64,000 nucleotides of DNA from VAXT01 sp963728535 (GCA_963728535.1 CAVSKK010000001.1:310001-374000), one strand, 5' to 3'. Counted from the stretch's first letter, positions 1 through 9,188 are shown. Numbers and translations: made by a program. The notes: a model not told the origin generated them from the letters alone.

Positions 1-135
1 GCCTGCGGCTTGGCTCTCGGCCCGCGAAGTAGCCCGCTGGTCGACGAACCAGAGGAGCGCGCCGGCTGCGAACAGGAGCGCGGCGGCCGTGTAGCAGGCG
101 ATGCGGAGTGTCAGGCGGGAAGATTTTTGGGGCAT
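1..135 (-). CDS. Membrane-anchored protein, N-terminus only (cut by window edge)
   Basis: The reading frame opens with ATG at 135 and runs off the left edge after 45 codons without a stop. The visible part is a short basic N-terminus (MPQKSSRLTLR) followed by one hydrophobic helix at about residues 11-31, then a polar stretch. This is typical of a single-pass membrane anchor or uncleaved signal. It lies 88 bp downstream of the NarL regulator on the same strand, so it may belong to the same signalling cluster, but the functional domain is outside the window and no family can be assigned. Confidence 0.55.
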   Translation of the reverse strand, partial: MPQKSSRLTLRIACYTAAALLFAAGALLWFVDQRATSRAESQAAG

Positions 136-223
136 GTGTTGTTCTCGCGCGCGCGAGGACCTACTCACGCCTCCCGAGCATCGGCAAACGGGGGCCTCAG
201 ATTGAGTGATACGCGGGAGTCAG

Positions 224-841
224 CTACGCGATCAGGGAGTGGCGCAGCGCGGCGGCGACGGCCCCGGTTGCCGTTTCGGCGCCGAGCTCGTTCTTGACCT
301 TGAACATGATCTTGCGGACCGTCGCGGTTGAGACGAAGAGGTCCCGGCCGATCTCCTCGTACCGCTCGCCGCTGGCAAGCAGTCGCAGCACGTCCCGGTC
401 GCGATGGGTGAGCGTGGGGGCGTCCTCGGGGGCATTGAGGGCCACCGCGAGGCTCGAGTCGATGTAGGTCCCACCTCTCGAAACCACCTGGACCGCCCGG
501 AGGACCTCCGCCAATGAGAGGTTCTTCAGCAGGAATCCCCGTGCGCCCGCGTCGAGCGCCTCGATGACCTGCCCGCGGCTGCCGTAGCCGCTGAAGAGGA
601 TGACCGAGGTCCCGGGAGAGCAGCGAGCTGCGAGCCGCGTGAGCTCGAGGCCGCTCAGGCCCGGCATCCGGATGTCCAGCAATGCGATCGCCGGCTGCGT
701 CTCCGCGATCTGCCTCAGCGCCTCGCGTCCGTCCTTTGCACGTGCGACGACGTCGATTCCGTGTCGCTCGAGGTACTTCGAGACCGCGTCGAGGATGCCC
801 GGATGATCGTCGGCGAGGAGTACGGTCGTCGGCTCGCTCAT
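224..841 (-). CDS. NarL/FixJ-type response regulator
   Basis: 205 aa. The N-terminal receiver domain (about 5-120) has the acidic pair D11/D12, phospho-acceptor D56 in LLDIRMPG and the late KN motif (LLKNLSL). A C-terminal LuxR-type helix-turn-helix (about 140-200) contains LTHRDRDVLRLLASGERYEEIG. Its start overlaps the stop of the HD-GYP gene by 4 bp, so the two are almost certainly co-transcribed and translationally coupled. Probable role: transcription factor phosphorylated by the hybrid kinase encoded upstream in the same operon. The recognition helix (STATVRKIMFKVKNEL) is slightly unusual for NarL proteins, which more often have TVRNHVSNI-like sequence. Target genes are unknown. Confidence 0.93.
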   Translation of the reverse strand: MSEPTTVLLADDHPGILDAVSKYLERHGIDVVARAKDGREALRQIAETQPAIALLDIRMPGLSGLELTRLAARCSPGTSVILFSGYGSRGQVIEALDAGARGFLLKNLSLAEVLRAVQVVSRGGTYIDSSLAVALNAPEDAPTLTHRDRDVLRLLASGERYEEIGRDLFVSTATVRKIMFKVKNELGAETATGAVAAALRHSLIA

Positions 842-1965
842 GCGACTGCGGCGGCCCCAACCGCGTGGGACGCTGTAGCCGATGTGCGGGTCCCGTAGAG
901 GTCCTTCACCTCGAGTATCTCTTCGAGCGAGTCCAGGAAGACATCGAGCACCGCGGGATCGAACTGCGTGCCGCGAAGCAGGCGCATCTCGGCGACCGCG
1001 TGCGCGACCGTGAAGGCCGGGCGGTAGACCCGGTCGCTCGTCAGCGCGTCGAAGACGTCGGCCACGGCTGCGATCCGCCCCGCGATGGGGATGTTCGCCC
1101 CGGAGAGCCCTCGTGGGTATCCGCCGCCGTCGAAGTGCTCGTGGTGGGTCCAGGCGATGGTCGCCGCGAGCTCGAGCATCTCGCCGCCCGAGCCCGTGAG
1201 CATGCGGTAGCCGATCTCCGCGTGCGTCTGGACGATCTCACGCTCCTCGGCAGTGAGTGGGCCCGGCTTCAGAAGGATGCGATCCGGAATCGCGATCTTG
1301 CCGATGTCGTGCAAGGGGCTCGCGAGGAGGAGCAGTGCACAGAAGTCGCGATCGAGTCTCAGCCGCTCTGCGATTACGTGGCAGAAGTGACTCATGCTCT
1401 CGATGTGCGGAGCCATGTCTCCGTCCCGGAACTCAGCGGCGCGCGCGAGGCGGTAGACAGTCTCCTTCTGCGACTGGCGGAGCTCTTGCTCGGTCCGTCG
1501 CAGAGCCTGCACGCTCGTTTGGAGCTCGGCGGTGCGCTCGCTGACGGCGGTCTCGAGCGACATCCGGCGCAGGCGGCTCTCGAGCTCGAGCCCACGGCGA
1601 CGGAGCGCGTTCGCGATGTTGATCAGAAGCTCGTTGTTGTAGAAGGGCTTGATGACGTAGCCGTACGTGCCGAGCTCGAGCGCCTTCTCGGCGATCTCCG
1701 AGTCGTCGGCGCCGGTGACCATGATCGTCGCCGTGTCGGGATGCTCGGCCGAGATGTGCTCGATGAGCTCGAGGCCGGACTCGCCCGGCATGTTCAGGTC
1801 GCAAAGAGCAAGGTCGAAGGGCGTGCTCGCGAGCAGTTCACGCGCCAGGGCTCCGTTCACGGCCGATTCACAGTCGTAGCCGTGCCGCCCAAGCATGCGA
1901 GTCAGCATCGACTGCACGTTCGCGTCGTCGTCGACGATCAGGATGCGTGGCTTCAACGCGGTCAT
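838..1965 (-). CDS. REC-HD-GYP response regulator, probable cyclic-di-GMP phosphodiesterase
   Basis: 375 aa. A receiver domain (about 6-120; D56 in LCDLNMPG) is followed by a probable coiled-coil linker (about 125-170) and an HD-GYP domain (about 170-350). Metal-site motifs are visible: LHDIGKIAIPD (the HD pair), then HHEHFDGGGYPRGL carrying the GYP signature, then DVFDALTSDRVYRPA. HD-GYP proteins hydrolyse c-di-GMP to pGpG or GMP, and the diagnostic residues look intact. It overlaps the kinase upstream and the NarL regulator downstream by 4 bp each, so phosphorylation by that kinase probably controls its activity. The residue before GYP is G (GGGYP) rather than the common S/T. Confidence 0.93.
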   Translation of the reverse strand: MTALKPRILIVDDDANVQSMLTRMLGRHGYDCESAVNGALARELLASTPFDLALCDLNMPGESGLELIEHISAEHPDTATIMVTGADDSEIAEKALELGTYGYVIKPFYNNELLINIANALRRRGLELESRLRRMSLETAVSERTAELQTSVQALRRTEQELRQSQKETVYRLARAAEFRDGDMAPHIESMSHFCHVIAERLRLDRDFCALLLLASPLHDIGKIAIPDRILLKPGPLTAEEREIVQTHAEIGYRMLTGSGGEMLELAATIAWTHHEHFDGGGYPRGLSGANIPIAGRIAAVADVFDALTSDRVYRPAFTVAHAVAEMRLLRGTQFDPAVLDVFLDSLEEILEVKDLYGTRTSATASHAVGAAAVA

Positions 1966-4847
1966 GCAGCCACCAGTCGGTCGTGCCCGGAGTCGAGCAC
2001 TTCGCGGACCCGGCGCACCAGGTCATCCGCGCCGAAGGGCTTCTGGATAAAGGCCATGCCCTCCTCGAGCACGCCGCGGCGAATGACCGCGTCGTCCGTG
2101 TAGCCGGACATGTAGAGGATCGAGATGTCCGGACGAAGCACCTGGACCTCCACGGCGAGCTCCCGTCCGCTTCTTCCCGGCATGACCAGATCGCTCAGGA
2201 GCAGGTGGATCGTCCCGCTGTCAGGGTCTCGAATGAGACGAAGTGCTTCCTCCCCGCCATCCGCCGCGAGGACGCAAAAGCCCGACCGGCTCAGAATGTT
2301 GCGGACGATTCGTTGCACGTGGAGGTCGTCCTCGACGAGCAGAATCGTCTCGGCCGCGCTCCTCGCCATGACCGGAGCGTCGTCCGGCAGCCTCGATTCG
2401 AGAGGCTGAGCCTGTTCGGCCAGCGGAAGATAGATCTTGAAGGTGGTGCCATGGCCGACCTCGCTGTACACCCAGATCACGCCGCCGGTCTGCAAGACGA
2501 TGCCGTGGACGGTCGAGAGCCCGAACCCGGTTCCCTCTTCCTTCGTGGTGAAGAACGGCTCGAAGACCTTGGCCGCAGTCTCAGGATCCATCCCGAGCCC
2601 TGTGTCGTTGACGGTGAGCTTCGCGTAGCCGCCGGGAGGAAGGTCGACGACATGCTCTGAGTCGATCCGGCTCGTCGCAACCTCGAGCGTCAGCACGCCA
2701 CCTTTCGGCATCGCGTCGCGGGCGTTCACAGCGAGGTTCGCGATGACCTGCTCGATCTGGCTCCGGTCGGCACTGATCTGGACGGCCTCGTCGCCGAGGA
2801 CGGCGTGCAGTTCGACGTCTTCGCCGATCATCCGCCGCAGCAGCTTGTCCATGTCCCGGACGACGTCGTTCAGGTCGAGGACCTCGGCCTGGAGGACCTG
2901 CCGGCGGCTGTAGGCAAGGAGCTGCGTCGTGAGGGACGCGGCCCGCTCGGCGGCCGCCACCATCTCCTCGACCTCCTCGATCGCATCCTCGCCATCCTTG
3001 AGCGCGTCGAGAGCAAGCTCGCCGTTGCCGCGGATAGCGAGCAGGATGTTGTTGAAGTCATGCGCGATGCCTCCGGCCAGGCGGCCGACGGCCTCGAGCT
3101 TGTGGGCCTGACGTAGTTGTTGCTCGAGCTTCTTCTTGTGCTCCTCGGAGAGATGGCGCTCCGTTACGTCGACCGCCACGCCAACCGAGCGAATCGGCTT
3201 CCCCTCCTGGTCGACGAAGGCTCGACCTCGCGACTCGATCCAGCCCTCGGCGCCGTCCGGCCTGCGGAACCTGCATTCGATCTCGAAGTCTGTCCCTCCG
3301 GCCAGCGAAGCAGCCACGGATTCGTCTACACGGGCACGATCCTCTGGGTGGATCCAATCGAGGAACGCCTCGTACGTCGGCTCAAACTCGGGCGACACGC
3401 CTACTTGCTGCCGCATGGATTCCGACCAGGCAAGCTCGCCCGTCGTGAAATCCATGTCCCAGCTGCCGACTTTGGCGGCGACCTCCGCGATGCGAAAGCG
3501 CTCCTCGTTCTGCCCCAGCTGCTCTTCCATGGCGTGACGCTCCGTGATATCGACGCCGACGCCGACGGCACGTGCTTCTTCCAGGAAGACCCGTCCTCGG
3601 GAAAGCAGCCAGCCTTCCTCGCCGTCGGGCGAGCGGTATCGATACTCGTGGTCGAAGTCGCCGCCCTGTGCGCGCGCCTGGCCGAACGTCGCCAGGACTC
3701 GCTCGCGGTCCTCGGGGTGGATGAAATCTCTCCAGGACTCTTCGGTCGCGTCGCGGTCAGCCGACCCGGAGATCCTCGTGCGGAGCGGGCCTGACACCGT
3801 CAGGCGCCCGGTCGCCAGGTCCAGGTCCCATGTGCTGACGTCTGAGATCTCCTGCGCGAGGCGGAGGCGCTCCTCGCTTTGAGTGAGCGCGGACGCTCCT
3901 TTCTTGGCATCGCGCTGAAGGATCCAGACCCGGGCGGCAACCAACAGCATCGTGACGATGATGGCTGCACCGATCTCGTCGGCGGCGGTCTCCTGCTCCA
4001 CCGTTTGTACGATCAACACGATCGGAGCGACGAGCATCGCTGCCAGAAGTGCTCCGATGCGCCAGGTCGATAGCCCCTCACTCGCCCGCAATGGCAGCGA
4101 ACGGATGCTGGCCATTGATGGATGCAACGCCGCGATCGCCCAGAGCGAGTAACAGGCAAGCCAGCCGACGTCGGTGATCATTCCGATCGTGTACGAGCCC
4201 TCCAGGCTGAGGTAGCTGTAGGCACCGTCGGCCACCAGAAGCGATCCGGTCCCGACGCAGATCGCCTGCAGAGCGAAGTTCGTGACGCGGTGGCGGAACA
4301 TCATTTGCGTGAGCACGATGAGCATCACGAGGTCCATCACCGGGAAACCGACGGCAATGGCCTTCGCGAATGCCGGGTCGGACGTGGCCATGAGCGGCGC
4401 CAGCAGCCAGAGTGTGGTGACGACGAGTGCGGCGACTACGACGATCGTCGTGTCGAGGAGGCTCCCGATTCGGGGCCGGCCCGCGCCGCGCGCCAGTATG
4501 AACACTCCCATGATCAAGAGGGGGTAGCCGCCCAGATAAGCGATGTCTGCGGGAGACGGATACTGAACTTGCTCGTCGAGGATCCAAAGGTAGGAGTCCC
4601 AGTAGGTATCGCCGATCAACCACAAGCCGAAGCCGCCTACGAGGAGCAGCCAAGGCAAGCGCCGATCCGGTCGGTGGCGACGCATTCCGACGAGAATCGC
4701 GATCGGAATCGCAAGGATGAATAGTTGATAGATCACGGCCTGCAGTTCGGCGTGGCCGCCGAGCAGGAAGTAGACGATTGTGAGCGCGATGGCTCCGAGC
4801 GAGTAGCCCTTCCACAGGAAGCCCTTGCTGGTGCGGAGATCGTCCAT
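1962..4847 (-). CDS. Membrane hybrid sensor histidine kinase (7-9 TM, PAS-PAS, HisKA, HATPase, REC)
   Basis: 961 aa. The N-terminal third (about 15-315) is a run of hydrophobic helices resembling a MASE-like membrane sensor. Two PAS/PAC units follow (each has an HPEDR motif and ends in V.V.GVAVDVTERH or similar). The dimerisation and phosphotransfer domain carries the H-box GRLAGGIAHDFNNILLAI. The ATP-binding domain has the N-box NLAVNARDAMPKGG, G1 (VNDTGLGMD) and G2 (GFGLSTVHGIV). The C-terminal receiver has LLLSDLVMPGRSG. This is the cytoplasmic-signalling hub of an operon whose outputs are an HD-GYP phosphodiesterase and a NarL regulator. The trailing REC could act as a phosphate sink or relay. 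The sensed signal is unknown. Confidence 0.93.
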   Translation of the reverse strand: MDDLRTSKGFLWKGYSLGAIALTIVYFLLGGHAELQAVIYQLFILAIPIAILVGMRRHRPDRRLPWLLLVGGFGLWLIGDTYWDSYLWILDEQVQYPSPADIAYLGGYPLLIMGVFILARGAGRPRIGSLLDTTIVVVAALVVTTLWLLAPLMATSDPAFAKAIAVGFPVMDLVMLIVLTQMMFRHRVTNFALQAICVGTGSLLVADGAYSYLSLEGSYTIGMITDVGWLACYSLWAIAALHPSMASIRSLPLRASEGLSTWRIGALLAAMLVAPIVLIVQTVEQETAADEIGAAIIVTMLLVAARVWILQRDAKKGASALTQSEERLRLAQEISDVSTWDLDLATGRLTVSGPLRTRISGSADRDATEESWRDFIHPEDRERVLATFGQARAQGGDFDHEYRYRSPDGEEGWLLSRGRVFLEEARAVGVGVDITERHAMEEQLGQNEERFRIAEVAAKVGSWDMDFTTGELAWSESMRQQVGVSPEFEPTYEAFLDWIHPEDRARVDESVAASLAGGTDFEIECRFRRPDGAEGWIESRGRAFVDQEGKPIRSVGVAVDVTERHLSEEHKKKLEQQLRQAHKLEAVGRLAGGIAHDFNNILLAIRGNGELALDALKDGEDAIEEVEEMVAAAERAASLTTQLLAYSRRQVLQAEVLDLNDVVRDMDKLLRRMIGEDVELHAVLGDEAVQISADRSQIEQVIANLAVNARDAMPKGGVLTLEVATSRIDSEHVVDLPPGGYAKLTVNDTGLGMDPETAAKVFEPFFTTKEEGTGFGLSTVHGIVLQTGGVIWVYSEVGHGTTFKIYLPLAEQAQPLESRLPDDAPVMARSAAETILLVEDDLHVQRIVRNILSRSGFCVLAADGGEEALRLIRDPDSGTIHLLLSDLVMPGRSGRELAVEVQVLRPDISILYMSGYTDDAVIRRGVLEEGMAFIQKPFGADDLVRRVREVLDSGHDRLVAA

Positions 4848-4937
4848 GCACTAACCATCGCGTCGGTTGCCCAATGACGCCATCGGGGTTTTCCACAGTG
4901 CGGGATCCCCCTTTTGCAGGGGTCTCCAGGGCCGCGT

Positions 4938-5567
4938 TTAAGCGATTAGCGACTCGCGGAGGGCTTTTGCCACCGCTTCCGTGCGAGTGTCCGCCTCGAG
5001 TTTGCTCATCGCGTTCTTCACGTGCGACCGCACCGTCAGCGGCGAGATCGAGAGCTCGCGTGCGACCTGCTCGTTCTGCATGCCGTCGGCGAGGAGGCGC
5101 AGGACCTCCCGCTCGCGCTTGGTCAGGGCGGGGAGGCGCTCGGCTGCCTCCGGCCCGGCAACCACCGCGGCCAGAGCCGGGTCGACGTAGGTGCCGCCCT
5201 CGCAGATCGTCCGGATCGCCCGCGCGAGATCGTCGAGCGGCGCCTCCTTGACGAGAAAGCCTCGCGCGCCCGCGTCGAGGGCCTCGAGCAGGAGCGAGCG
5301 CTCGGAATGACCGGTGTAGAGGATGACCGCGGTCTTCGACCCCTCTGCGCTCAGCCTGCGAGCGATGTCGATGCCGCCCGTGACTGGCATGCGAACGTCC
5401 ACGACGGCGACATCTGGAGCCTGCTCCTCGATCAGTTGCAGAGCCTGGTCTCCATTCTGCGCACGGCCAACAATTTCGACATCCTCAACGTCCTCGAAGT
5501 ACCGGGACACCGCGTCGATAATCGCTGGGTGATCGTCGGCGATGACACAGGTGTAGGGCACGCTCAT
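4938..5567 (-). CDS. NarL/FixJ-type response regulator
   Basis: 209 aa. The receiver domain (about 5-120) has D11/D12 and phospho-acceptor D57 (VVDVRMPVTGG). The LuxR-type helix-turn-helix (about 145-205) contains LTKREREVLRLLADGMQNEQVARELSI (split here: LTKREREVLRLLADG, then MQNEQVARELSI), the canonical NarL pattern. It sits 90 bp upstream of the hybrid kinase in the same orientation and is related to the regulator at 224-841; both end in LR.SLIA. This suggests duplication within one signalling locus. It probably binds DNA as a dimer when phosphorylated. Confidence 0.92.
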   Translation of the reverse strand: MSVPYTCVIADDHPAIIDAVSRYFEDVEDVEIVGRAQNGDQALQLIEEQAPDVAVVDVRMPVTGGIDIARRLSAEGSKTAVILYTGHSERSLLLEALDAGARGFLVKEAPLDDLARAIRTICEGGTYVDPALAAVVAGPEAAERLPALTKREREVLRLLADGMQNEQVARELSISPLTVRSHVKNAMSKLEADTRTEAVAKALRESLIA

Positions 5568-5676
5568 TCCAACCTATGAGACGGAGGCATTGGCTACATC
5601 GCAGGGGCAAACCACGGTAGTGAACAGTGTGTCTACACGAGTGTTCAACACTTTCTGCGTCTGGCCGGCTCGCTTT

Positions 5677-6593
5677 TTACGTCTCAGGCGACACGCGTCC
5701 GCGTTTAGGGTGATCGTCGCGGAAAGAGCCCCGCACCTTGAAGCCGGTTCGATCCGAGACGGCTGATTCACGCTTGCGGTGGCGGCGAATTGGAGCTGCC
5801 GGGACGGGCGCCACGACCATCTCGGAGAACACCTGGAAGAGGGCGGCGATGTCGCGATGTTCGTAGCCGAGCACGCGACTGGCGCTAAGCAGGTCGTGCA
5901 CGTCGAACCAGGCCTTGTCGGGTAGCTCGAGCGGCACGCGTGTCTCGAGCACCGGCGACCGACGGCGCTGCGGATCAGCACGTCGAGGGCGAGCCCTGGT
6001 TCGATACCACCTTGCTCGGCGAGCCGTACCCCTTCGCTGAAGGCGAGCACCTGGACGGCGAGAACGATGTTGGTGGCGAGCTTGAGCACCTGCGCCTGGC
6101 CGCTGTCGCCGACGAAGGTCACAGTGCTGCCCAGCTCGCGCAGGAGCGGCTCGACTCGCTCGAAGGCGCCGGCGTCACCGCCGACGATGATCGCCAGGCT
6201 GCCTTCTTCCGCGGCGCGCAGGCTGCCGGAGACGGGCGCGGCCATCATCGAGGCCCCGGACGGCGCGACACGCTCGGCGAGCTCGCGGCTCGTTTGAGGA
6301 CTGACGGTACTCATGTCGACGTAGACCTTGCCGGCGGCGAGGCCCGCCAGAATTCCGTCCGTGCCCTCGGTCACCGCTTCCAGCGCCTCGCTGTCGAGGA
6401 CCACGCTGAGGACGATGTCCGAATCCTCGGCGAGCGCCCTGGGAGAGTCGCGCCAGACGAGCCCCTGTTCGATCAGCGCATCCGCCTTCGATCTCGTTCG
6501 ATTGGTTCCGAGGACGGCGTTGCCCTGGAAGAGGAGGCGGGCGGCGATCCGGCTGCCCATCGCCCCCAACCCGACGATTCCAATCGTTGTCAT
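5677..6593 (-). pseudogene. Decayed 6-phosphogluconate/3-hydroxyisobutyrate dehydrogenase-type gene
   Basis: The first about 205 codons encode a clean NAD-binding domain (GIVGLGAMGSRIA near the N-terminus) and the start of the all-helical domain. At about 5968 one base is missing: continuing in the original frame gives nonsense, while the adjacent frame resumes immediately with VLETRVPLELPDKAWFDV, the expected continuation. A second lesion follows. KAWFDV is joined almost directly to LLSASRVLGYEHRDIAALF, so roughly 30-40 residues normally present between these motifs (including the usual K-D catalytic/structural stretch) are absent. After that the homology peters out into a tail without family character. 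Frameshift plus internal deletion argues for a true pseudogene, not a sequencing slip. Family assignment is from motifs only. Confidence 0.75.
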
Positions 6594-6713
6594 CGGACCT
6601 CCTCTCTACGACACATGGGTGAGCGGCGCGCCAATCGTCACGATCTCCTGTCTCTCGTCTTTACGTTCACTAGGACACTCGTGAGACGCATCAAGGACGC
6701 GGCGCACCTTTCG

Positions 6714-7658
6714 CTACAACCACAACCTCACGGTCAGGCCCGGCGCATTGTCGAGCAGTTCGAGGCGCCGGACGAGCCGACGCGCAACCCACAGGCCCTC
6801 GCCGCGGGGACGTTCGAGCCTTGGCGGGAGGTATCCGGCAAGCGGGTCGTCAATGCCAGGCCCCCGATCCTCGATCTCGCAAACGAACCAGCCGTTCACG
6901 AAGCCGGCGCGCGTGGCGCTTGCTCCTCCGCCGTGGCGGCGCGCATTCTCGAAGACCTCGGTCGCTGCGATGAGCATGTCCATCACGCTGGCCTCCGGGA
7001 TACGAGCTGTCGTCAGCTTGGCGGCGAGCAATTCCCGAAACTCCAAGGGATCTTCGGTGGGGGCGAGGGTAGGAAGATCCAGCGCGGATGCGGGCTCTGC
7101 TATGTGGGCCGCGACGACATCAGAAGGCTCGTGGTACTCGGGATGACTGCGGGTGGCGTCCGCTTCGACGTGGGGATGCGTCTTCCAGACGGCGTCGATC
7201 ACATGGTCCGGTGCGCTCTCGGTCCCATAGACGCAGAGGATTTGCGCAGGACGGTCGGCAAACACGCGGTTGACGATCGCTTCGTAGGAGATCCATTCGG
7301 ACCACGCCTCGCGGGTGGGTTGGAGGGGAATCTCTCCGGCGATCCGTGCGGAGGTCGCTCCGGACGCGAGTAGGTCGGTCATCGTCGCGTCGTAGTCTGC
7401 GATTGCATCGACTGGGCGCACGTAGAAGTCGTCGGAATTGGTGAAGGCGACGGCGTCGGCGTCGCTGCCGAGCTCTTCGCGCAACAGCGACCAGTGCCGG
7501 CGGGTGAGCACGGCGATAGTCGGGCCCTCCACCAGGCCCTCGCGCAGGAATGAAGCAACGCGCTCGACGAGCTGGTCGTCGGAGTCGTAGACAAGCGCTT
7601 CGTGGAGAAGACCTGAGGCGTCAGCGGGCATGGCAGACTTGTGGTCCGAGGGAAGCAC
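6714..7658 (-). CDS. RsbA-like regulator: MEDS sensory domain fused to HATPase (anti-sigma kinase type)
   Basis: 314 aa. Residues about 15-185 match the MEDS (DcmR-type sensory) fold pattern: an EALVYDSDDQLVERVASFL start, then the I.VLTR and VYGTE segments. Residues about 200-314 form a small GHKL ATPase of the RsbW/anti-sigma type, with ATEVFENARRHGG (N-box) and EDRGPGIDDPLAGY (G1). The GTG start at 7658 is supported by a strong AGGAAAGGA ribosome-binding site 5 nt upstream. The gene overlaps the 3' end of the sigma-factor gene by 38 bp. Proteins of this architecture are annotated RsbA-type anti-sigma regulators. Direct genetic coupling to a sigma factor makes that sigma factor the natural binding partner (inference). 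Confidence 0.82.
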   Translation of the reverse strand: MLPSDHKSAMPADASGLLHEALVYDSDDQLVERVASFLREGLVEGPTIAVLTRRHWSLLREELGSDADAVAFTNSDDFYVRPVDAIADYDATMTDLLASGATSARIAGEIPLQPTREAWSEWISYEAIVNRVFADRPAQILCVYGTESAPDHVIDAVWKTHPHVEADATRSHPEYHEPSDVVAAHIAEPASALDLPTLAPTEDPLEFRELLAAKLTTARIPEASVMDMLIAATEVFENARRHGGGASATRAGFVNGWFVCEIEDRGPGIDDPLAGYLPPRLERPRGEGLWVARRLVRRLELLDNAPGLTVRLWL

Positions 7659-8583
7659 TACGGTCCTTTCCTAGGTCGTTGCCTGCCGCAGTCAAGGTCC
7701 TTGGGTCATGCGGCACTGGGCCGGAGGAGGCGACGGCGCGAAGCTTGTCGAGCGCCTGCTGCTCGATCTGCCGGACGCGTTCGGCGCTGAGGCCCAGGCT
7801 ATTGCCGATCTCACGCAGCGTCTGCGCCGAACGGCCGACACCGTAATGGTCGTACAGGATCGACCGCTCGCGGTCGTCGAGCTCGTCGGTCAATGCGCGA
7901 ACCTGCTCGGTCACGAGCTCGTCGATGGTTCGCTGGTACTCGTCTTCGGAGACGGGATCGGCGATCTGTTCTCCGAGCGTTCCGGCCGTCCAGTCGTCCA
8001 GGCTGACCGGCTCGCTGAGCACCCGCGGGATACGGTCTGCTGCAAGGAGACTCTCGAGCTGCTCCGGGCTGAGCTCCGAGGCGGCCGCCAGCTCGGCAGT
8101 CGAGGGCTCCCGTCCGTGGTCGCGGACGTGCGCTGCGCGGGCCTCCCGAACGCGTGCCAGTGTGCGGTGCGCCCGGTCCGAGAGCACGACCGGTCGCGTC
8201 ACCTCCGAGACGAGCTCCTGCATCGCCTGGCGAACCCACCAGGAGGCGTATGGCCAGAACGGCGTTGCGACCGTCGGATCGAAGCGCTTGATCGCGCGCA
8301 AGAGGCCGACCACGCCTTCCTGCAGCAGCTCGGCGCGCTGAACGCCGAACGCTGTGCGGTACCGACGGGCAACGCCTGCGATCAGAGGCAGAAACTCCTC
8401 GACGAGCTCTTCGCACGCAGCGCGGTCGCCGGCAGCAGCTGCCAGCACGACCTTCCGCTCACACGCCGCCGCGTGAGCCTTCGCCGCACCTATCCGCGAC
8501 GGCTCGGCGACCTCCAGTTCTCGCGCGTTAACCAGAAGCTCCTCGCTGGTCGAGAACGCGCAGAGCGAGTGCCCGCGCCTCAT
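7621..8583 (-). CDS. RNA polymerase sigma-70 family factor
   Basis: About 320 aa from the ATG at 8583; a GTG at 8448 is an alternative that would avoid overlap with tetR. Region 2 is recognisable (ELVEEFLPLIAGVARRY, AELLQEGVVGLLRAIKRFD, PFWPYASWWVRQAMQ). Region 3 contains RPVVLSDRAHRTLARV. Region 4 ends in LREIGNSLGLSAERVRQIEQQAL, the -35-binding helix-turn-helix. Region 1.1 is absent, so this is a group 2/3-like alternative sigma factor rather than the housekeeping one. It lies between an overlapping TetR regulator and an overlapping RsbA-like protein, which suggests transcriptional control by the former and protein-level control by the latter. Confidence 0.88.
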   Translation of the reverse strand: MRRGHSLCAFSTSEELLVNARELEVAEPSRIGAAKAHAAACERKVVLAAAAGDRAACEELVEEFLPLIAGVARRYRTAFGVQRAELLQEGVVGLLRAIKRFDPTVATPFWPYASWWVRQAMQELVSEVTRPVVLSDRAHRTLARVREARAAHVRDHGREPSTAELAAASELSPEQLESLLAADRIPRVLSEPVSLDDWTAGTLGEQIADPVSEDEYQRTIDELVTEQVRALTDELDDRERSILYDHYGVGRSAQTLREIGNSLGLSAERVRQIEQQALDKLRAVASSGPVPHDPRTLTAAGNDLGKDRSASLGPQVCHAR

Positions 8584-9157
8584 CGACGGCAGTGAAGTTG
8601 GCCTCGCGGGCCGCGACGATCGAGCCGCGGAAGAGGATCTGGAGCTGGTGCGCGAGAGAACTCGGCTCATTCAAGCCTGCCTCGTCGATGATCTTGCACA
8701 GGAGCTCATAGACCCGTTCGAGCGCGGCCAAGGCTGCAGCCCGGATCGCAGGTGAGCGGTCGTGAACCTCCAGCGCGGAGTTGATGAACAGGCATCCCGC
8801 GAAGCCGTCATCTCGGAGCCATTCGCCGAAGATCTCGATTAGAGCCGCGAGGCGATCCTCGGGTGACGAGGCTCGCCTCGCAGACTCCGTCTCGAGCAAG
8901 CCGTGTGTCCAGAGCAACTCGTGTCGCTGGAGGACCGCAACGACAAGGTCGTCCTTCGATCGAAAGTGCCGGTACAGCGAAGTCTTGGCCACTCCCGCCT
9001 CGGCGACGATGCGGTCGACGCCGACGGCGGTGAACCCGTCCTGGGTGAAGAGCTCGTAGGCCGTGCGGAGAATCCGCTCGCGCGTCTCGAGATCTGCTTC
9101 CTCCGGCGGATCACGGTGTGGAAGCCGGGGCCGAGTCCGAGGCGGGTTCGACGCCAT
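8528..9157 (-). CDS. TetR/AcrR family transcriptional regulator
   Basis: 209 aa. The N-terminal DNA-binding domain (about 22-70) has the family signature ILRTAYELFTQDGFTAVGVD, then VAEAGVAKTSLYRHFRSKDDL. The C-terminal ligand/dimer domain is all-helical and resembles the AcrR-type subgroup. First gene of a three-gene overlapping set (tetR, sigma, rsbA-like). An imperfect copy of the palindrome ACAGACCGGTCTGT begins 18 bp upstream of the start and a perfect copy lies about 107 bp upstream, so autoregulation is likely. Ligand unknown. Confidence 0.9.
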   Translation of the reverse strand: MASNPPRTRPRLPHRDPPEEADLETRERILRTAYELFTQDGFTAVGVDRIVAEAGVAKTSLYRHFRSKDDLVVAVLQRHELLWTHGLLETESARRASSPEDRLAALIEIFGEWLRDDGFAGCLFINSALEVHDRSPAIRAAALAALERVYELLCKIIDEAGLNEPSSLAHQLQILFRGSIVAAREANFTAVDEARALALRVLDQRGASG

Positions 9158-9174
9158 CGCGATGAGCGCATCCT

Positions 9175-9188
9175 ACAAACCTGTCTGT
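9175..9188. promoter_or_regulatory. Candidate TetR operator, proximal copy
   Basis: ACAAACCTGTCTGT, matching the perfect palindrome at 9264-9277 at 12 of 14 positions. It sits 18 bp upstream of the tetR ATG, where binding would block transcription. Inferred as the autoregulatory site. Confidence 0.55.

Noticed and set aside
682..2103. 473-codon plus-strand open frame
   Set aside because: Overlaps the HD-GYP and response-regulator genes in antisense; repetitive acidic/basic shadow composition.
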